This document shows, piece by piece, positions 44,869-57,484 of a DNA stretch of 64,000 nt. Every line of letters begins with the position of its first letter. Positions within the stretch are counted from its first letter, which is position 1. A program made the translations under genes and the position numbers. This DNA is from Glossina fuscipes (Eukaryota > Arthropoda > Insecta > Diptera > Glossinidae). Below the pieces are notes generated by a model, which was not told the DNA's origin, did not search any database, and saw only the letters and a list, made by a program, of their open reading frames with translations. The stretch lies in assembly GCF_014805625.2 (NCBI RefSeq), contig NW_023998433.1, positions 2,714,169-2,778,168 of the forward strand, in the 5' to 3' direction.

Positions 44869-46950
44869 AAATATGTAAGTAGAGGGCATATGGCCCTTGT
44901 ATTTTATAAACAAAAGAATACTTTTTTTCTTAACGAATTATGCACTTTTTTCAATTTTCGCGCTGTTCATTTATATATCAATAAATTAAGATTCTCTAAA
45001 CATCATCTTTAGTTATTATGCCAATCCCTAAGCGCATTTGCACTTCACAGATAACCGAAAGTTAACTAATACCTTGAGCCACTTCACCTATATGATTAAA
45101 GACGTAGATTATTATTCTTAAAATTTTTCTTATAAAAAACAAATGTGTAGTTTGCTTACGACAGATCATGAATATTTTTTGCGTTTCAAATAAGAAATAG
45201 TAAAAAGAATTTTTAACTTGTAGCGATCTACGATATATATTTTCATTACAAATTTCGCAATTAATTATAACAAGCGTGAGAATGACCATGTTTATACGGC
45301 AGTCACGTTTGAAAATGTAGATAAGAGATTATGTACACAGTTATATCGTAAACATTTAATTTATTATCTTCGAACTTCCGTGATGACCCAATATAATTCT
45401 ATAGAAAATGAACAAACGAAAAAAAATTGGCTACAAGAAGGGCAATTGTTTGCGAAACTTATCATATTGAGGAAAAAAAAACTCCTGTAACAGCCGCAGA
45501 ATAGGGTTTTTCTATTAGTTATGGAAAAAAAGGTAACCGAGTACTAATATTTACGAAGGCTGCATTAAGTATATATTACATTATGACAGCTATTTTGAAA
45601 AATACTAAAGAAGACAACACTGATGCAGTTTTCACGAGGTTGGCAAACATTCACTTAATGGAAATGTCCATCTAGAAAGAAAATATATATATAATCGAAC
45701 TTGAGACGAGGATGATAATATAAATAACCAGCATATTTAAGCAATGAAAAGGATGGATTGTAGAGGTTGCATATGTTTTACCAAATAAAAAATTCTTGAC
45801 TTACTACCAATTATGCTATTTGTTGAATTAATATTAAACAAAGTCCATGTCTTTGTTTCCTTTTTATCGTTTGTTGCAATCGGATCTTGTTATGTACAGC
45901 AAGCACAAAAAAACAAGTATCACATATTACGCTGGACGCCGCTTGCATTAAGCATCATGAATCTAATGCCACAATAACTTGATGCATGCATTTACGTACA
46001 ATTGAATATGTAGCTTTAAATGCATTACTGTAATAATGCAGATAGAAGGAAAACTTTTAATTTTGCTGCATGCTTTTGCGTTGACAGAGAAAAGAATGAT
46101 ATTTATGTAGACAAAATCAAATCCTAATATGATAAGAAACAAACCCTCGAATTTGTAACAGCCAATAATCAAAGTAAAAAGTGAGTGCGTTTAATCATCT
46201 TCTAAATTGTTTTTTCTCTAAGTACAAGTAACAAGCGAATTTTCTATTACTACGGACTTTCTTTATTTCATCTCTATAGTAGGAAAGTTAAAGCCAAACG
46301 CGTTAAAGTCCTCAGAAATATGATTGATAATAGTTAACAAAGTAGTAGTAGTAGGAGCACCGTTCCCAGATAGCATATCGCTTACGAGGGACTTAGCTGA
46401 CAAAGCTCTCCAACAGAACATCTGCGCTTCCAACAAATTTTGTCCCTATATACAAAATAATCAATCCCTTTACCTGATTTGCCCAACGCTCAAGATAAAT
46501 TGAGCGCAACTATATAAAATTAAGTAGAGTAAATTAAGTTGGAACACGTGAATACTTCTGTATGGCGTAAAGTTGAAAACAAAGCATGTGCAAAAAATGA
46601 AATTTTTTTTAAAATCAAAACAACGCGAGGGATTAATACCCTCCCCCCTATAATAAATGTATGGGCAATCTTGTTTCAGTCTTTCTAGTGATAATAATAA
46701 TGAGTAAAAAACTTTTTTCTTTTTTTTGCGCGGAGGTGCTGTCTGCCTCTTAATGTTCCATTGTAAAATCTTTTCATCGATTGGGCTGCTTTTTAATACC
46801 AGTCTTCTTGAAGTCTTTGCAATTGGAAGGCTGGAAGTTCGTCACAAACAGACGTAGAGAATACAGAATTTGACAATGAGTATGAATGCGTACACATACA
46901 TACTTTGTAAGGTCGTTAATGGGCCCTCTGATATCTTACTGGGCATGTAT

Positions 46951-47046
46951 TTTACAATTCTTCCTCTTGCTCATATAATTTACAATTCTTTCTCTTGTTC
47001 ATATATTTTACAATTCTTCCTCTTGTTCATATATTTTACAATTCTT
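46951..47046 (+). repeat. 28-bp minisatellite, about 3.4 copies
   Basis: TTTACAATTCTT starts at 46951, 46979, 47007 and 47035, an exact 28-bp step. The units differ at one or two bases (CTCTTGCTCATATA / CTCTTGTTCATATA). Confidence 0.9.
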
Positions 47047-49116
47047 CACGCCTATGAGAGATTGTTCCTATCATTTTTAAACATTTTTATCTCTTATTAT
47101 TCAACGAACCCCTTTATTTTATTTTAACACTACTTATAGCAATGAAATAAGAACTTTCCCTTTGTTCAATCGATCATTTTATAATCCACCAAGAATTATA
47201 TTTTCCCAGAGTAAACTGTTTTGGATGAGTGAAAACACAGCAAGCCAACATATGTATTTATAATATATACATTTTTTTATATTTTTATCTATAATAACAT
47301 TGATAAGAGTAGTAATTATTTAAAGAGCTGTAAAACACGTTGATGAAGAATCCAAATAGACGGGATGGTTATTTTGGGTAACATATATTTAGATGTTTAC
47401 ATATGTTTAGAAATTTTTCCAACGACTTGGCATAAAGAGCACAATTAGAGCAACTGATTGAGTGGGATGCATTTTTGATAGCTCTCGATCTATGTATGTG
47501 CAAAATAATATATTAAATAACATATTGAAACTAAAATGTTATTAACTTGCCTTCAATTTACTGTACTTTTTACCACCCCGTCCTCTTTTGACTATACTAC
47601 TATGACGTAGTAGTAGTTTCCATTTTATATATTGTAATTAATTAATGTTAAGGCTAAATTTTTTATACTGTTTAACTACTTAGTCTGTAAAAGCAAGCAT
47701 AATCATCGTACCCACATTCGGTTATTTCGTATCGATGTTACTGATAGACGTTGGCTGATTTGGCTGAGTGAAGTTATTATTTACCCTTTTTTAGAAGTTG
47801 TAAATTGTGAATTTTTCTTTTTGACTTTTAACGACCCTGTTTTAACACAAAACTGATATATGAGAATCGCAATACCGATGTAATTTAATACAAAGTAACA
47901 AAACCGATTATAACAGGGCGCAATCATACGACTTTTATTCAAATTGACAGTTCACAGTTCACGGCTGTTCATTTTTTTTCGGCTGCTGTGCCATTTTGTT
48001 ATGTCATATATGGCAGTATTTGTTCTTTTTCATACATCTCTGGGATATAACTCTGTTCACATAGCAGCTGTTTATCAGACGTGTTTTTCACTTTGTGTTT
48101 GTTTGCTTGTGTGCAATTTCATTTTTTCATGACATAAATAAAACAATTAGTTGAGTTTTTTCTTTTGTTTTTAATGCATTCAAATTGTAGCGACATATAA
48201 AAAGCTTCAGATTTCAGAAAGCTAACTAAGAAATTTTTTCAAAAACTGTATTTTATCGACAGCACAATAAAAAACACGGAAGTTATTAAAGTAAGTGTTT
48301 CAAAATATTTCGAAAGCATAATTGGTTCTGAACAGACAGATTATTATATTGGCTACGTATTTAAGCCCAGAACCTCTGGAACCTCTCGTTTATTTGCACT
48401 TAAATCAGTATTTTTTTGCTTTTTATTATGTTGACTGTAATTGTTTCTCTCGTCGTTGTTTGTTTCAATAACGCTTGACAACAAAGAGGTCTTTGCAAAA
48501 AAATGCATTTGACCAAAAAAAAAAAAGAAAAATAAAAATGCAAAATATTGAAGTTGGGCGTTGTATGAATTTTGCTAAATTATACTTATAAACCCATTAT
48601 TTTCAAATTACCGAAATAATATTCAACAAGAGTATTATTGTATCTCGTCTTAGTTGAAAGCTATAATATTTCCTTTACGAAAGCAAAATGCTTAGATTGT
48701 TCCATCATTTGCTACGGCAATGCAGAGTGACAAGCCTTGTCTGCTGTAATTGTCCGTTAGAAGCCCTAGAAAGTTTTTGCTTCGCATGCGGTTTTCATTG
48801 CATATCGCTGAGTTCTTCGTTGATAAAGAATATGGAGAAAATTTCACAATGGTGGATAATGTATGATGCATGTGTACACGCTTAACGACAAACGCTTGTG
48901 AGACAAATGCTAAGCTTAGGTTAAAGACTTTTCGATAGAAACCACTGAATCACGTGGGAAGGTTTTATTTACAAAATAGCTTGACATAGATGGGTATTCG
49001 TAACTACATACGTACGTATTTATTTGTAGATAAGTGTTAAAGAAGAGCGTCAAGTATATACATACATTTTTTGATGAACTGTGATTATCATTTTAGTTTA
49101 AAAAACATCAAAGAAA

Positions 49117-50888
49117 ATGTCACACAATTTAAATAACGGTGCTTCAGCACCTCCACCACCGATAACTCATCGTGATTATGGGGCCACTTCCACCAGTAGC
49201 ACAACGGGCAACAACACTTTCCCTGATGTCAATTTTTCTGGTTTTAGTCCCACTGAATTCATGTCACTGAGCGAAGATATCGCCCATAACGTACAAACAA
49301 TTAATTCTAGCTGTAAGCAATTGGAAAAGCAACTTAAAATTTTAGGTACACCTAAAGACCAGCAATCGGTACGAACTAAAGTTCATAATATACATAGCAA
49401 GACAAATGCTCGCGTAGAAGCTACTAGTACAGATTTTAAGAGGCTCACAGCTATCGTGCAACGGGGCGATAAACAGCAGAAATTGCAACTGGAAAAGTTA
49501 ACCAATGACTTTCGTTCAGTAGTCGAAAAGTATTTGAATATCCAAAAACGTATGGCAGCGGCAATGCGTAAGACTTACACACAAACAATGTTAATACAAG
49601 CGCAGGATGATCTCGCCAATACTGAAATTCTAGACTCGGAAAGAACTGAACTACTGCAACGCCAGCAACAGTTGCAACAACAGCAACAAGTACAATTTGA
49701 ACATGACTTGATGGTGGATCGTGAACGGCAAATAAAGCAAATCGAGGCCGATATCCAGTACGTTAATAAAATAATGTATACTATGAGCGGTTTAATGCAG
49801 ACACAAGGTGAAGAAGTAGGTAAGTTAATCGAATTCTCGCGCAGTATGAATATCAAAGACTATTGATCTAAATCAGATCTTTTGAAAACAAGCATTCGTC
49901 GTTTGTTTAGTTTTTAGAAGATGGGCAGTCAAATTAGAAAATACATAATGTACTGTGGAAGCACAGAATGCACAATATTCCTGTAATATAATTGTAACAT
50001 GTCATATAATAGCATAACGTTGCTCATACCCAAACATAAATGTACGTAACTAATACGATAGAGTGCCTATAATGTACAACTGAACATTGATCATTTTTAC
50101 ATAAATCATACACGATATTTGTGAAATGTTCCGCTTAAGAACGCTGAACTGCAAGAGGGGTTTACCTATATCTGTTTGTATGCCTATCTATCTTGCTTCC
50201 ATCCGTCTCGTTTGTTGCCAAAGTCACTAGTCCCATCAAGGAATTTTACGCAAAGGTAGGAAGTTATCCTCAAAATTGTTTTTGTCATATTAAGTTTAAT
50301 AATGAGTTCAGTTAGCACATTGGATCGTTAGACAAATTGCATAATTGACCGCATTTTCCGAAACTGTTGAGCTTCGCGTTTTAAATTCTTTGCCATAAAA
50401 TATTTGTACCGATTCCAAAGACCGCTTAATCTCTATTCAAAGTTGAAATCTAAATAAAATGGAGTATGATTTTATCTGCGATGCCGCGCATGCCACATTT
50501 TAAATGTTCGATGGTCTATAAAATACTCTATTTAAAGTCACTTTCAGTGGGTATGCTCTCAGTCTTATCAACGTTCACAAAGGAAATGGTCGCATATGTG
50601 GAGATGACAACATCTCTAGTAAAACGCGATTGTCTGATGCGATTCGTAGGTCAATGGCACCGTTTTTTTTTTGCTTTTTCTCAACTGGTGGAAGACAAAC
50701 AATTACAATTAACTTTAATGTTTATTGAGCGAAGATAGAAAATTGATTATGGAACACACAAGGGTTTAATTGACATCGAAACCACATTAAATGACGAGGG
50801 CTACTTCGATATTCAATTTCGGTTGCTAGGCTGTGAAAAGAGATTTTTATTATGATATGTGAATGAATTATCTGTTCTTACGTTAATT

Positions 50889-50919
<31 letters not shown>

Positions 50920-51752
50920 CAGCATTGTCTACTCCTAAGAAGCTTTGTATTCGTTCAAACATATGTCGCCACAAGTTGTCCCTCTGTGATAAAAGTAAAA
51001 ATCAGTTAAAAAATGAGCTAAAATAACGAAAATGAGGAGTAATAGTTCACTTGAGTAGCAGCGAAATTCGTTATTTGAATTTTTAGTTTTCGCTTTTTCA
51101 ATTATTTAATCTGTAATATTTTTGTCCGTCTAATCGTGTCGCTTTGGGGCGGAGCGTCTGTTTTATATATCACATCGTGAACTTGGCCTACGATTTACTT
51201 TTGTGCCATTGTCATTCAAGTTTTTTTTGCTGAGATTGAAAACAAGAAAATGTATAAGGGAAGTCATATCACGTTTATGAGATCATTACATCAATGTTGT
51301 AAATTGCAATTAAATGTTGCATTCCATAAGATCGGTACAAATTTTGTTCTTCCAAATAAAGCTTCCAAATTTTAAATATAATTTTTATCAACCGACACAT
51401 GTTTTGTGATCAATTTCAATATTTATAAATATAAAAATTTTTTGGGGATTCCATCGATGGGTACTTATGTATATGTGATGAATATAAATGCAATTTGTTT
51501 CTGTTACACTTTATGTTCGAAATCCCTAAAGAAGAGAGTGTTCAACGAAAAAATTTTGATTTTTACTTTACAGATCGCATTGAGACTAGTATTGAAAATG
51601 TCGCTGCTGATGTTGAATTGGGTCGGGAACAACTCGCCAAGGCTTCTGGGCGACGTCAAGGTTATCGACGTAAAATGTTAATACTTTTAGCAATTGCTGT
51701 GATAATAGGTTTAATAGTAACTGTCATTATTGTTAGTAAATTGACTAGTTAA
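49117..51752 (+). CDS. Syx13: Syntaxin 13-like endosomal Qa-SNARE
   Basis: Two coding exons, 49117-49819 and 51574-51752, are joined in phase 1 (GTAG|GTAAGT ... TTTACAG|ATC). They give 882 bp and 293 residues. Qa-SNAREs drive membrane fusion; the syntaxin 7/13 group acts on endosomes. Residues 1-40 are a flexible proline/serine/threonine stretch with RDYGATS. An N-terminal helical bundle (Habc) follows, then a glutamine run near 187-199. The SNARE helix spans about 203-265, with the likely zero-layer Q230 in TQGEE, and a C-terminal anchor lies at 269-289 (LILLAIAVIIGLIV). The RDYGATS..FSPTEFMSLSEDI opening matches fly Syx13 as I remember it, not Syx7/avl. Without splicing, exon 1 would end in a stop 14 codons later and lose the anchor. 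Confidence 0.93.
49820..51573. other. Syx13 intron, 1.75 kb
   Basis: It separates the SNARE helix coding sequence at its centre. It contains a run of 31 A's (50891-50921) and an unrecognised plus-strand frame of 90 codons (50466-50738). No known transposon was identified. Confidence 0.7.
50891..50921 (+). repeat. Run of 31 adenines
   Basis: An uninterrupted A31 tract inside the Syx13 intron. Its length suggests the tail of a retroposed sequence on the plus strand, but the upstream 400 bp match nothing I recognise. Confidence 0.8.
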
Positions 51753-52190
51753 ATGCATAACGTTTGGTCAACACGTACACCCATGCATGCACGCGCGCAT
51801 GTTCACATTAAACAAATTTTCAGAAAAACTATAAAGATGAAAAAAAACTATAAATTTTAATTGTATTGTGTGCGCGCGTCTGTTGGTATTGGTGTGTTTT
51901 TATTCGATTTTAAGCAGCATTGAATGCTGGCGAAATTTATATTTTGGTCTATTTTCAAGACCTTATCCTGGATTTTTTTTTCTTTTTTAATACATTTCAT
52001 TAATTTAATTATTCAAAGCGGCAAATAATTGTATATGATTGTTGCCGTTTAACAAAAGAAATATGTTTTATTTTGAAATTAATTTCAAATTTATTAAATG
52101 AGCAAAATAGTTAAGAAAAAATGCATTGCAAAGTAATCAAAAAATGACTATCACCAACATTGAACTTTTGTGAGATTTAAGAAAACATCG
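51753..52190. other. Syx13 3' flank
   Basis: Probable 3' UTR and intergenic DNA. No canonical AATAAA is clear. A short GCATGCACGCGCGCATG near 51784-51800 is a local purine/pyrimidine alternation. Nothing else is supported. Confidence 0.4.
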
Positions 52191-52566
<376 letters not shown>

Positions 52567-53109
52567 GGCATACACACACAGGCATATAAAATATTGTAAT
52601 TGTTTGATTAAAATACGAATAAAACTTATTGAAAGTATTAAAACCAAATAACTGCATTGGATTTAAAATGATTATATATGTATGTATACGTTTATCATCG
52701 TAGAATTGCGAAAGCAGCAGGTGTTTTCTATTATTATGCTTGCAGTGAACACGGAAATATGTATCAGAGTGTATATTCTTCATTACTGTAACAATTTGAG
52801 TCGAAATAATTACTTTCAGGTTTTTAATGTTGCCAGAATACTTGCAATTCTCGACCGTTTTTAGTTATGATTGAAGATCAAGTTTCAAGGCATGACCATA
52901 AACTGCCCATCGATAATCGAAATTTCTTTTTAATTTAATCATTTGTTTACCAATTAATATTTTATTGAAGATATTTTTGTATTATTTTCAAAAAAACGAC
53001 GTAAAATTTTGAATAACGAACGTTCATTAGACATCGCTTGTTGATCGAAAAATAACTGCTAAAACTCGGAACTATGGCGACTTTTCTAAATCGAAAGCAA
53101 TCGTCTTTT

Positions 53110-53240
53110 GGTGATTGGCTTACTTTAAGTTTGGTCGTACAGACGTTGTTGATGCTAACAGAGCTGCTTAAATTAGAAGATGTTCCAAAAAAAAATTCTA
53201 AAAATTTTACCTAATAACTGAAAAATTAAGTCGCAAGATT
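53110..53240 (+). pseudogene. Possible mariner relic fragment
   Basis: One frame reads AYFKFGRTDVVDANRAA, similar to the linker (FKxGRTxxxDAxRSGRP) of some mariner transposases, then degenerates. No terminal repeats or catalytic motifs were found, so this is tentative. Confidence 0.35.
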
Positions 53241-53463
53241 TCGCTGATATTACTGAAAGGCAATGTCTTTACTATTTTGCATGAAAATGTCATCATGAAG
53301 AATCTGAGGTTGATAGTTATCGAGCTATAGTGCGAGACGAAACAGAAAAACGACATGATCGCTTTCTGCGTGGATGGTATTCGAATGTTCGTATGGAGTA
53401 GGGCTTTTCGTTCGCTGCATTTACAATGGAGGCTTTGTGATGCCAACATCGATGTAAATATTA

Positions 53464-54724
53464 GTTTAGGGAAAAAGAAATCCATTATTTTTATATGAAC
53501 TTCAGGACTTTATTTAACATGCTTCGGATTGTCCGATTTGGGTCAAATATGCACCGTTTTGTTGTATGATTTGTTGCCATTTTAAAGGTAACTTCAAAAT
53601 GCCTCTCTCATAGAAGTCCTGGTCTCTATTTGCAAAAAACTCTAGTGGTCGATTTTCACAATCCTCCCTAGATTCCAATTTTTTATCATTAAAGAAATTT
53701 TGCAATGCAAGAAAAAGATGATAATCGCTTGGTGCCAAGTCCGGACTGTATGGTGGATGCATTAAAACTTCCCAAGCAAGCTCCCGAAGTTTCTGGCGAG
53801 TCATTGTAGATGTGTGTGGCCTAGCGTTGTCCTGGTGGAACACGACACCTCTCCTGTTGGCCAATTCTGGCCGTTTCTGGTCAATCGCTATCTTCAAACG
53901 GTCCAGTTGTTGACAGTAGAGATCAGAATTTAGCGTTTGGCCATATGGAAGCAACTCATAATAAATAATCCCCTTCCAGTCCCACCAAATGCATAGCAAA
54001 ACCTTCCTGGCCGTTTGAGATGCTTCACCGCTCTTTGACCACGTTCGTTTTCGCACACGGTTATCGTATGTGATCCATTTCTCATCTCCAGTCACCATCC
54101 GTTTAAGAAATGGGTCTATCTCATTCCGTTTGGCCAAGGCTTCGCAGATGGGAATTCGATCCATCATGTTTTTTTCTGTTAATTGGTGTGGCACCCAAAC
54201 ATCGAGCTTCTTTTTGAATTCAGCTTTGTGTAAATGGTTTAAAACTGTTTTATGGTCGATTTTTAGTTCCTGGGCGATGTTACGACTGCTAACATGCCGG
54301 TCAACTTCGATCATTTCTCCGATTTTATCGACATTTTCGACGACCGGCCTACCTGTGCGAGGTGCATCTTTAACATCAAAAATTCCTGAACGGAATCTAC
54401 GAAACCAAAATTGCACATAATTGGCTGTTACAGTATCGGAACAATAAACACCGTTCACAATTTTAGCCGCCTGGCATGCATTTTCGCCTTTGTCAAAGAA
54501 AAACTATAAAATGTACCGAATTTTCTCTTTGTTCACTTCCATTTTTAACACGCTGTAACTTACAACTGAATGCACCAAACAAAAAACAGCAAAAGAATTT
54601 TTTTTACTGCGAAATGTCACCTTTCCAACGAGCATATATATGAAATTGTTTGATCGATACTTTACGAGAAATCTATCAGTGCAGCCATTTACCGAAAAAA
54701 TAATGGATTTCTTTTTCCCCAAAA
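53464..54724 (-). mobile_element. Second full-length mariner element, 1261 bp
   Basis: Same length and layout as 8978-10238. The outer ends are GTTTAGGGAAAAAG and, inverted, TTTTGGGGAAAAAG, each one base off the other copy. TA flanks both sides (53462-53463 and 54725-54726), a clean target duplication. On its right it adjoins the repeat shared with 19437-19655. Confidence 0.95.
53514..54542 (-). pseudogene. mariner transposase with a single nonsense codon
   Basis: Collinear with the transposase at 9028-10056 over all 342 codons, without an indel. Codon 13 is TAG (54504-54506) where the other copy has CAG, so translation would stop at once. Downstream, the catalytic D153, D238 and D273 and WVPHQL are preserved. 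By eye about 20 residues differ between the copies, including P162R, S167T and L299P. The longest remaining frame, from about codon 30, lacks part of the first helix-turn-helix and should not bind the terminal repeats normally. Confidence 0.93.
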
Positions 54725-54726
54725 TA

Positions 54727-54902
54727 ATATTTCCTTTGCTTCTTCAATAATTTATATTCTTTCGTGGACACTTATAATAAAGTTCGATCTTTACGTAAAA
54801 GTGTATTAATACATTTCAAACAAATTCGACATTCAGACCCGGCATCTTGCTTTTTTCTTCTTATTTCCTCCGATCAACTTAATATTTTCACTATAATATA
54901 CT
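54727..54902 (-). repeat. Dispersed repeat shared with 19437-19655, reverse copy
   Basis: The minus strand matches 19437-19655, apart from about 50 bp missing in the middle. The match ends at the mariner edge on one side and at the Tc1-like relic on the other. Confidence 0.8.
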
Positions 54903-54904
54903 TT

Positions 54905-55440
54905 GGAATATGATAGTGTTTGGCAGCATTACGATAACCATAGCAAGGATTTCGCTATTGAAGATGTCAAGATATTTATTCGCAGTAATTCGGGCAGTGA
55001 TGTGGACGAGAGGGCCAGCGGAATACAACAATATAGTCGCCCACATCATAAGTCAACCTCCTCAATGCTTGGCTGTAGTAAGCAGGCAGTCCGGATCGAA
55101 GGCTCCGTACATAAACCCGGCCGTTCATTGGAAACAATGCGTGGTGGTTCGATGTTGTCCGGCCGCAAAGATTTTTAAAGATCTTCGGTGTCTGTCAGTT
55201 AGTTTAGAGTTGCTTTTCGCCGATTATATTTTGCCAAGTTTTGTTGTGTATGCTCTCACTATCGTAAATACCGTCGGTCGTGAAACCTTAAGCGGTTCAG
55301 CTGCTTCTTTTCCCACTAATTGGGTACCAACGATTTGGCCTCTTTCGAAGTCCAAGAGATCATTTCACCGATCGCTTGTTTTAACCCTCACAGAACAAAG
55401 CTTGAAGTATAACTTATAAAATTCGTCACGTAAACTGCGC
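54905..55440 (-). pseudogene. Tc1-like transposase relic
   Basis: The minus strand reads, with frame changes, DFERGQIVGTQLVGKEAAEP, then VSRPTVFTIVRAY, then LTDRHRRSLKI. This is the paired-like helix-turn-helix of Tc1 transposases in its proper order. Toward 54905 it reads LMMWATILLYSAGPLV and ANKYLDILNSEIL, matching the VMVWGC..GVGPL..Y.DIL segment of the Tc1 catalytic domain. The middle, with the first catalytic D, is deleted and stops are present. The two plus-strand frames across this stretch are antisense shadows. Confidence 0.8.
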
Positions 55441-55544
55441 AATAGATATAGTGTCGTCACCAACATGCAACAAGATGGTACTAAACTGCATAGTGCTCAA
55501 ATTATTTTGTATGTACGTCAAGGTTTAGTTTTCTGAATTCCTAA

Positions 55545-56290
55545 TAAACAGAGAGACAAACGAACAGACGGATATGAATTCTGAAAAATGATGGGAAAAT
55601 TGTCAAAGGCGCATTTGTGCATACACGCATATATTTATGGCATCTTGACTTATTGCTTACATTGGCAAATACGGATAACCAATAAAGAGACGTATGTGGT
55701 TCAAATTTGGGCCAATTAATTTTTATGTCAAATTACTACCTCGAAAAAATTAATTTTTACCCCGACCGATTAACAATTAAGCCTTTTTGGCCTATAAGGG
55801 TTTATATTTCCTGAGAATCTTTATATGCGGGACTAATGACAAAACATATCTACGTGGTCCAAGTTTTGTAAAGATGATTCTTTTTATTAATTTACTATTG
55901 TGAACTCATTTTCATGAAATATTAAAAATTTGATCTTTTTACTATATAAAGATTCAGTTTTCATAGAAACGAGTATACGACAGAGAATTTAAAAATTTTC
56001 CACAGCCGAACTAAATTTTTCATATCAATTCAGAATTCGGCCTAAAAAGTGAACTGGTTCGAAATATTTTCGATAGCGTTTGGGTCATCAAAATATCTAA
56101 AAAATTGCGATCCGTAGGTTGAACAACATGTTTACAAAATGATTCTGAATCGATCAGTGTTATAAAAAAAGGGAGCTATCTTAAGCCCTTCTGGACGTTA
56201 TGTGTATCCGCACAAACTTAATATATATAAATATATATTAATATATATATATACCTGTACCACAAGTGATCTAAGTTATAACAAAGTTGT
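55545..56290 (+). repeat. Dispersed repeat with palindromic end, copy F
   Basis: It shows AACAGACGGATATGAATTCTG, the inner ATCAAAATATCTAAAAAATTG block, ATCTTAAGCCCTTCTGGACG and the end CTGTACCACAAGTGATCTAA at 56253-56272. A (TA)n expansion sits just before the end. Two units may be joined here, since a second GCCTATAAGGGTTTA-type block (55791) also occurs before copy D (15579). Confidence 0.7.
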
Positions 56291-57480
56291 GCTCATGTGG
56301 CTAAAGACGTGTTTTGTATGAATGGGGATGCGTCGAATTGCGCCGTTACTGGTGGCAATGCATCGACCGAAGGTTACGATCCGATACGAGTGTTAGAGGC
56401 CAGCGGCAACTAACATAGAAATAATGACAGTTTTCTCCGATTATCGTGATGTGAAACGGTTAATAAGGTAGACAATTGCTACATTCTAGTCTAATCGTGA
56501 AAAATGTTTCTTCATTTCTGCCGATTCATCGTCAAGAACTGCCATAACTTTTCACCAAGTTTTCAACTAATGCCGTTCTACAAGCACTATAATGCTGTGA
56601 ATAAAATGTCGGACCTAATTCTCAAGCTAATTTGCACGGGTATTGAATAGTAAAAACATTTTTTCTTTAAATTAATAGGCATCTGAGCCAAATTTACAAG
56701 ATAAACGTCATTAGCATTTCAGCTGCGTTTGAGTTTGGGCGACGCAAGAAGTATTTTCTCCGATTTCTACAATGTGTGATTTCTTTGAACAAACAAGTTG
56801 CATTAAACATGGTTTGCGAAATGAAATGAAATGAGGCATGGATCTACGCATACGGCCCGTAAAAGTTGAGCCAAGATCGAAAAACCGCTTCAAAATCACT
56901 TAAAAGTTAAGTGTAAACAAATTTCTCCGGTTCGATCGTGGATATGAATTCCTTCCGGCGATCCAAAGTATTAATGAAGAATGTTAATTGAGTTTGAGGA
57001 TTACTTTGAAATAGATTTGGAATAATAAATAGATTTAAAAATCAAAAAAGCTGCATTGATCCTTTTTTATGAACGCATTAGCATTTATCTGAAATAGCCC
57101 CGAGTGCCGATTTTCTTTTCACATATTTAAAGGAACAAGAGCTCATATATTTAAAGTAACGAGCAGAATGGAACCTTAGGCGTTACTGAGTTTTGAAAGA
57201 AATTTACAAAATAAATCACGACGAAAAGAAAGCTTGCTCTTTTGAGTCGTTGGTCCATTTTCGTAGATTTTCGTAAAAAGTGAAGCGTTGCTAAGCAAAT
57301 GCATGCTCCATGGATGCAAATGTATAATAGATGCCTGCATATATCTTGGTTAGCGGAGAAAATGGTAAATTAATGAGAAGTATCAATGTATACAACGGTT
57401 GAATTTAATTACTTTGACCTTTTGCTATATAAAATAACAGTTCTCCGTTTAGTAATGTCGTGTAATCAGAGTGTACAGAC
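56291..57480. other. Unassigned intergenic stretch
   Basis: No repeat, gene or RNA is recognised. Short open frames have no protein character. Confidence 0.4.
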
Positions 57481-57484
57481 GACA

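Larger units (their letters stand above)
44404..49116. other. Intergenic between SOSS-C and Syx13
   Basis: About 4.7 kb of A/T-rich DNA with no supported gene. It holds the TA palindrome at 44835 and the 28-bp minisatellite at 46951. Open frames are under 105 codons and unrecognised. A splice-acceptor-like CATTTTAG just before the Syx13 ATG suggests a 5' UTR exon upstream. Confidence 0.5.

Noticed and set aside
49117..49866. Syx7/avalanche as the identity of the SNARE gene
   Set aside because: The N-terminal wording and Habc sequence fit the other endosomal syntaxin, Syx13, better.
54910..55419. Plus-strand 169-codon open frame
   Set aside because: The minus strand carries ordered Tc1 transposase motifs; the plus frame has no recognisable domain.
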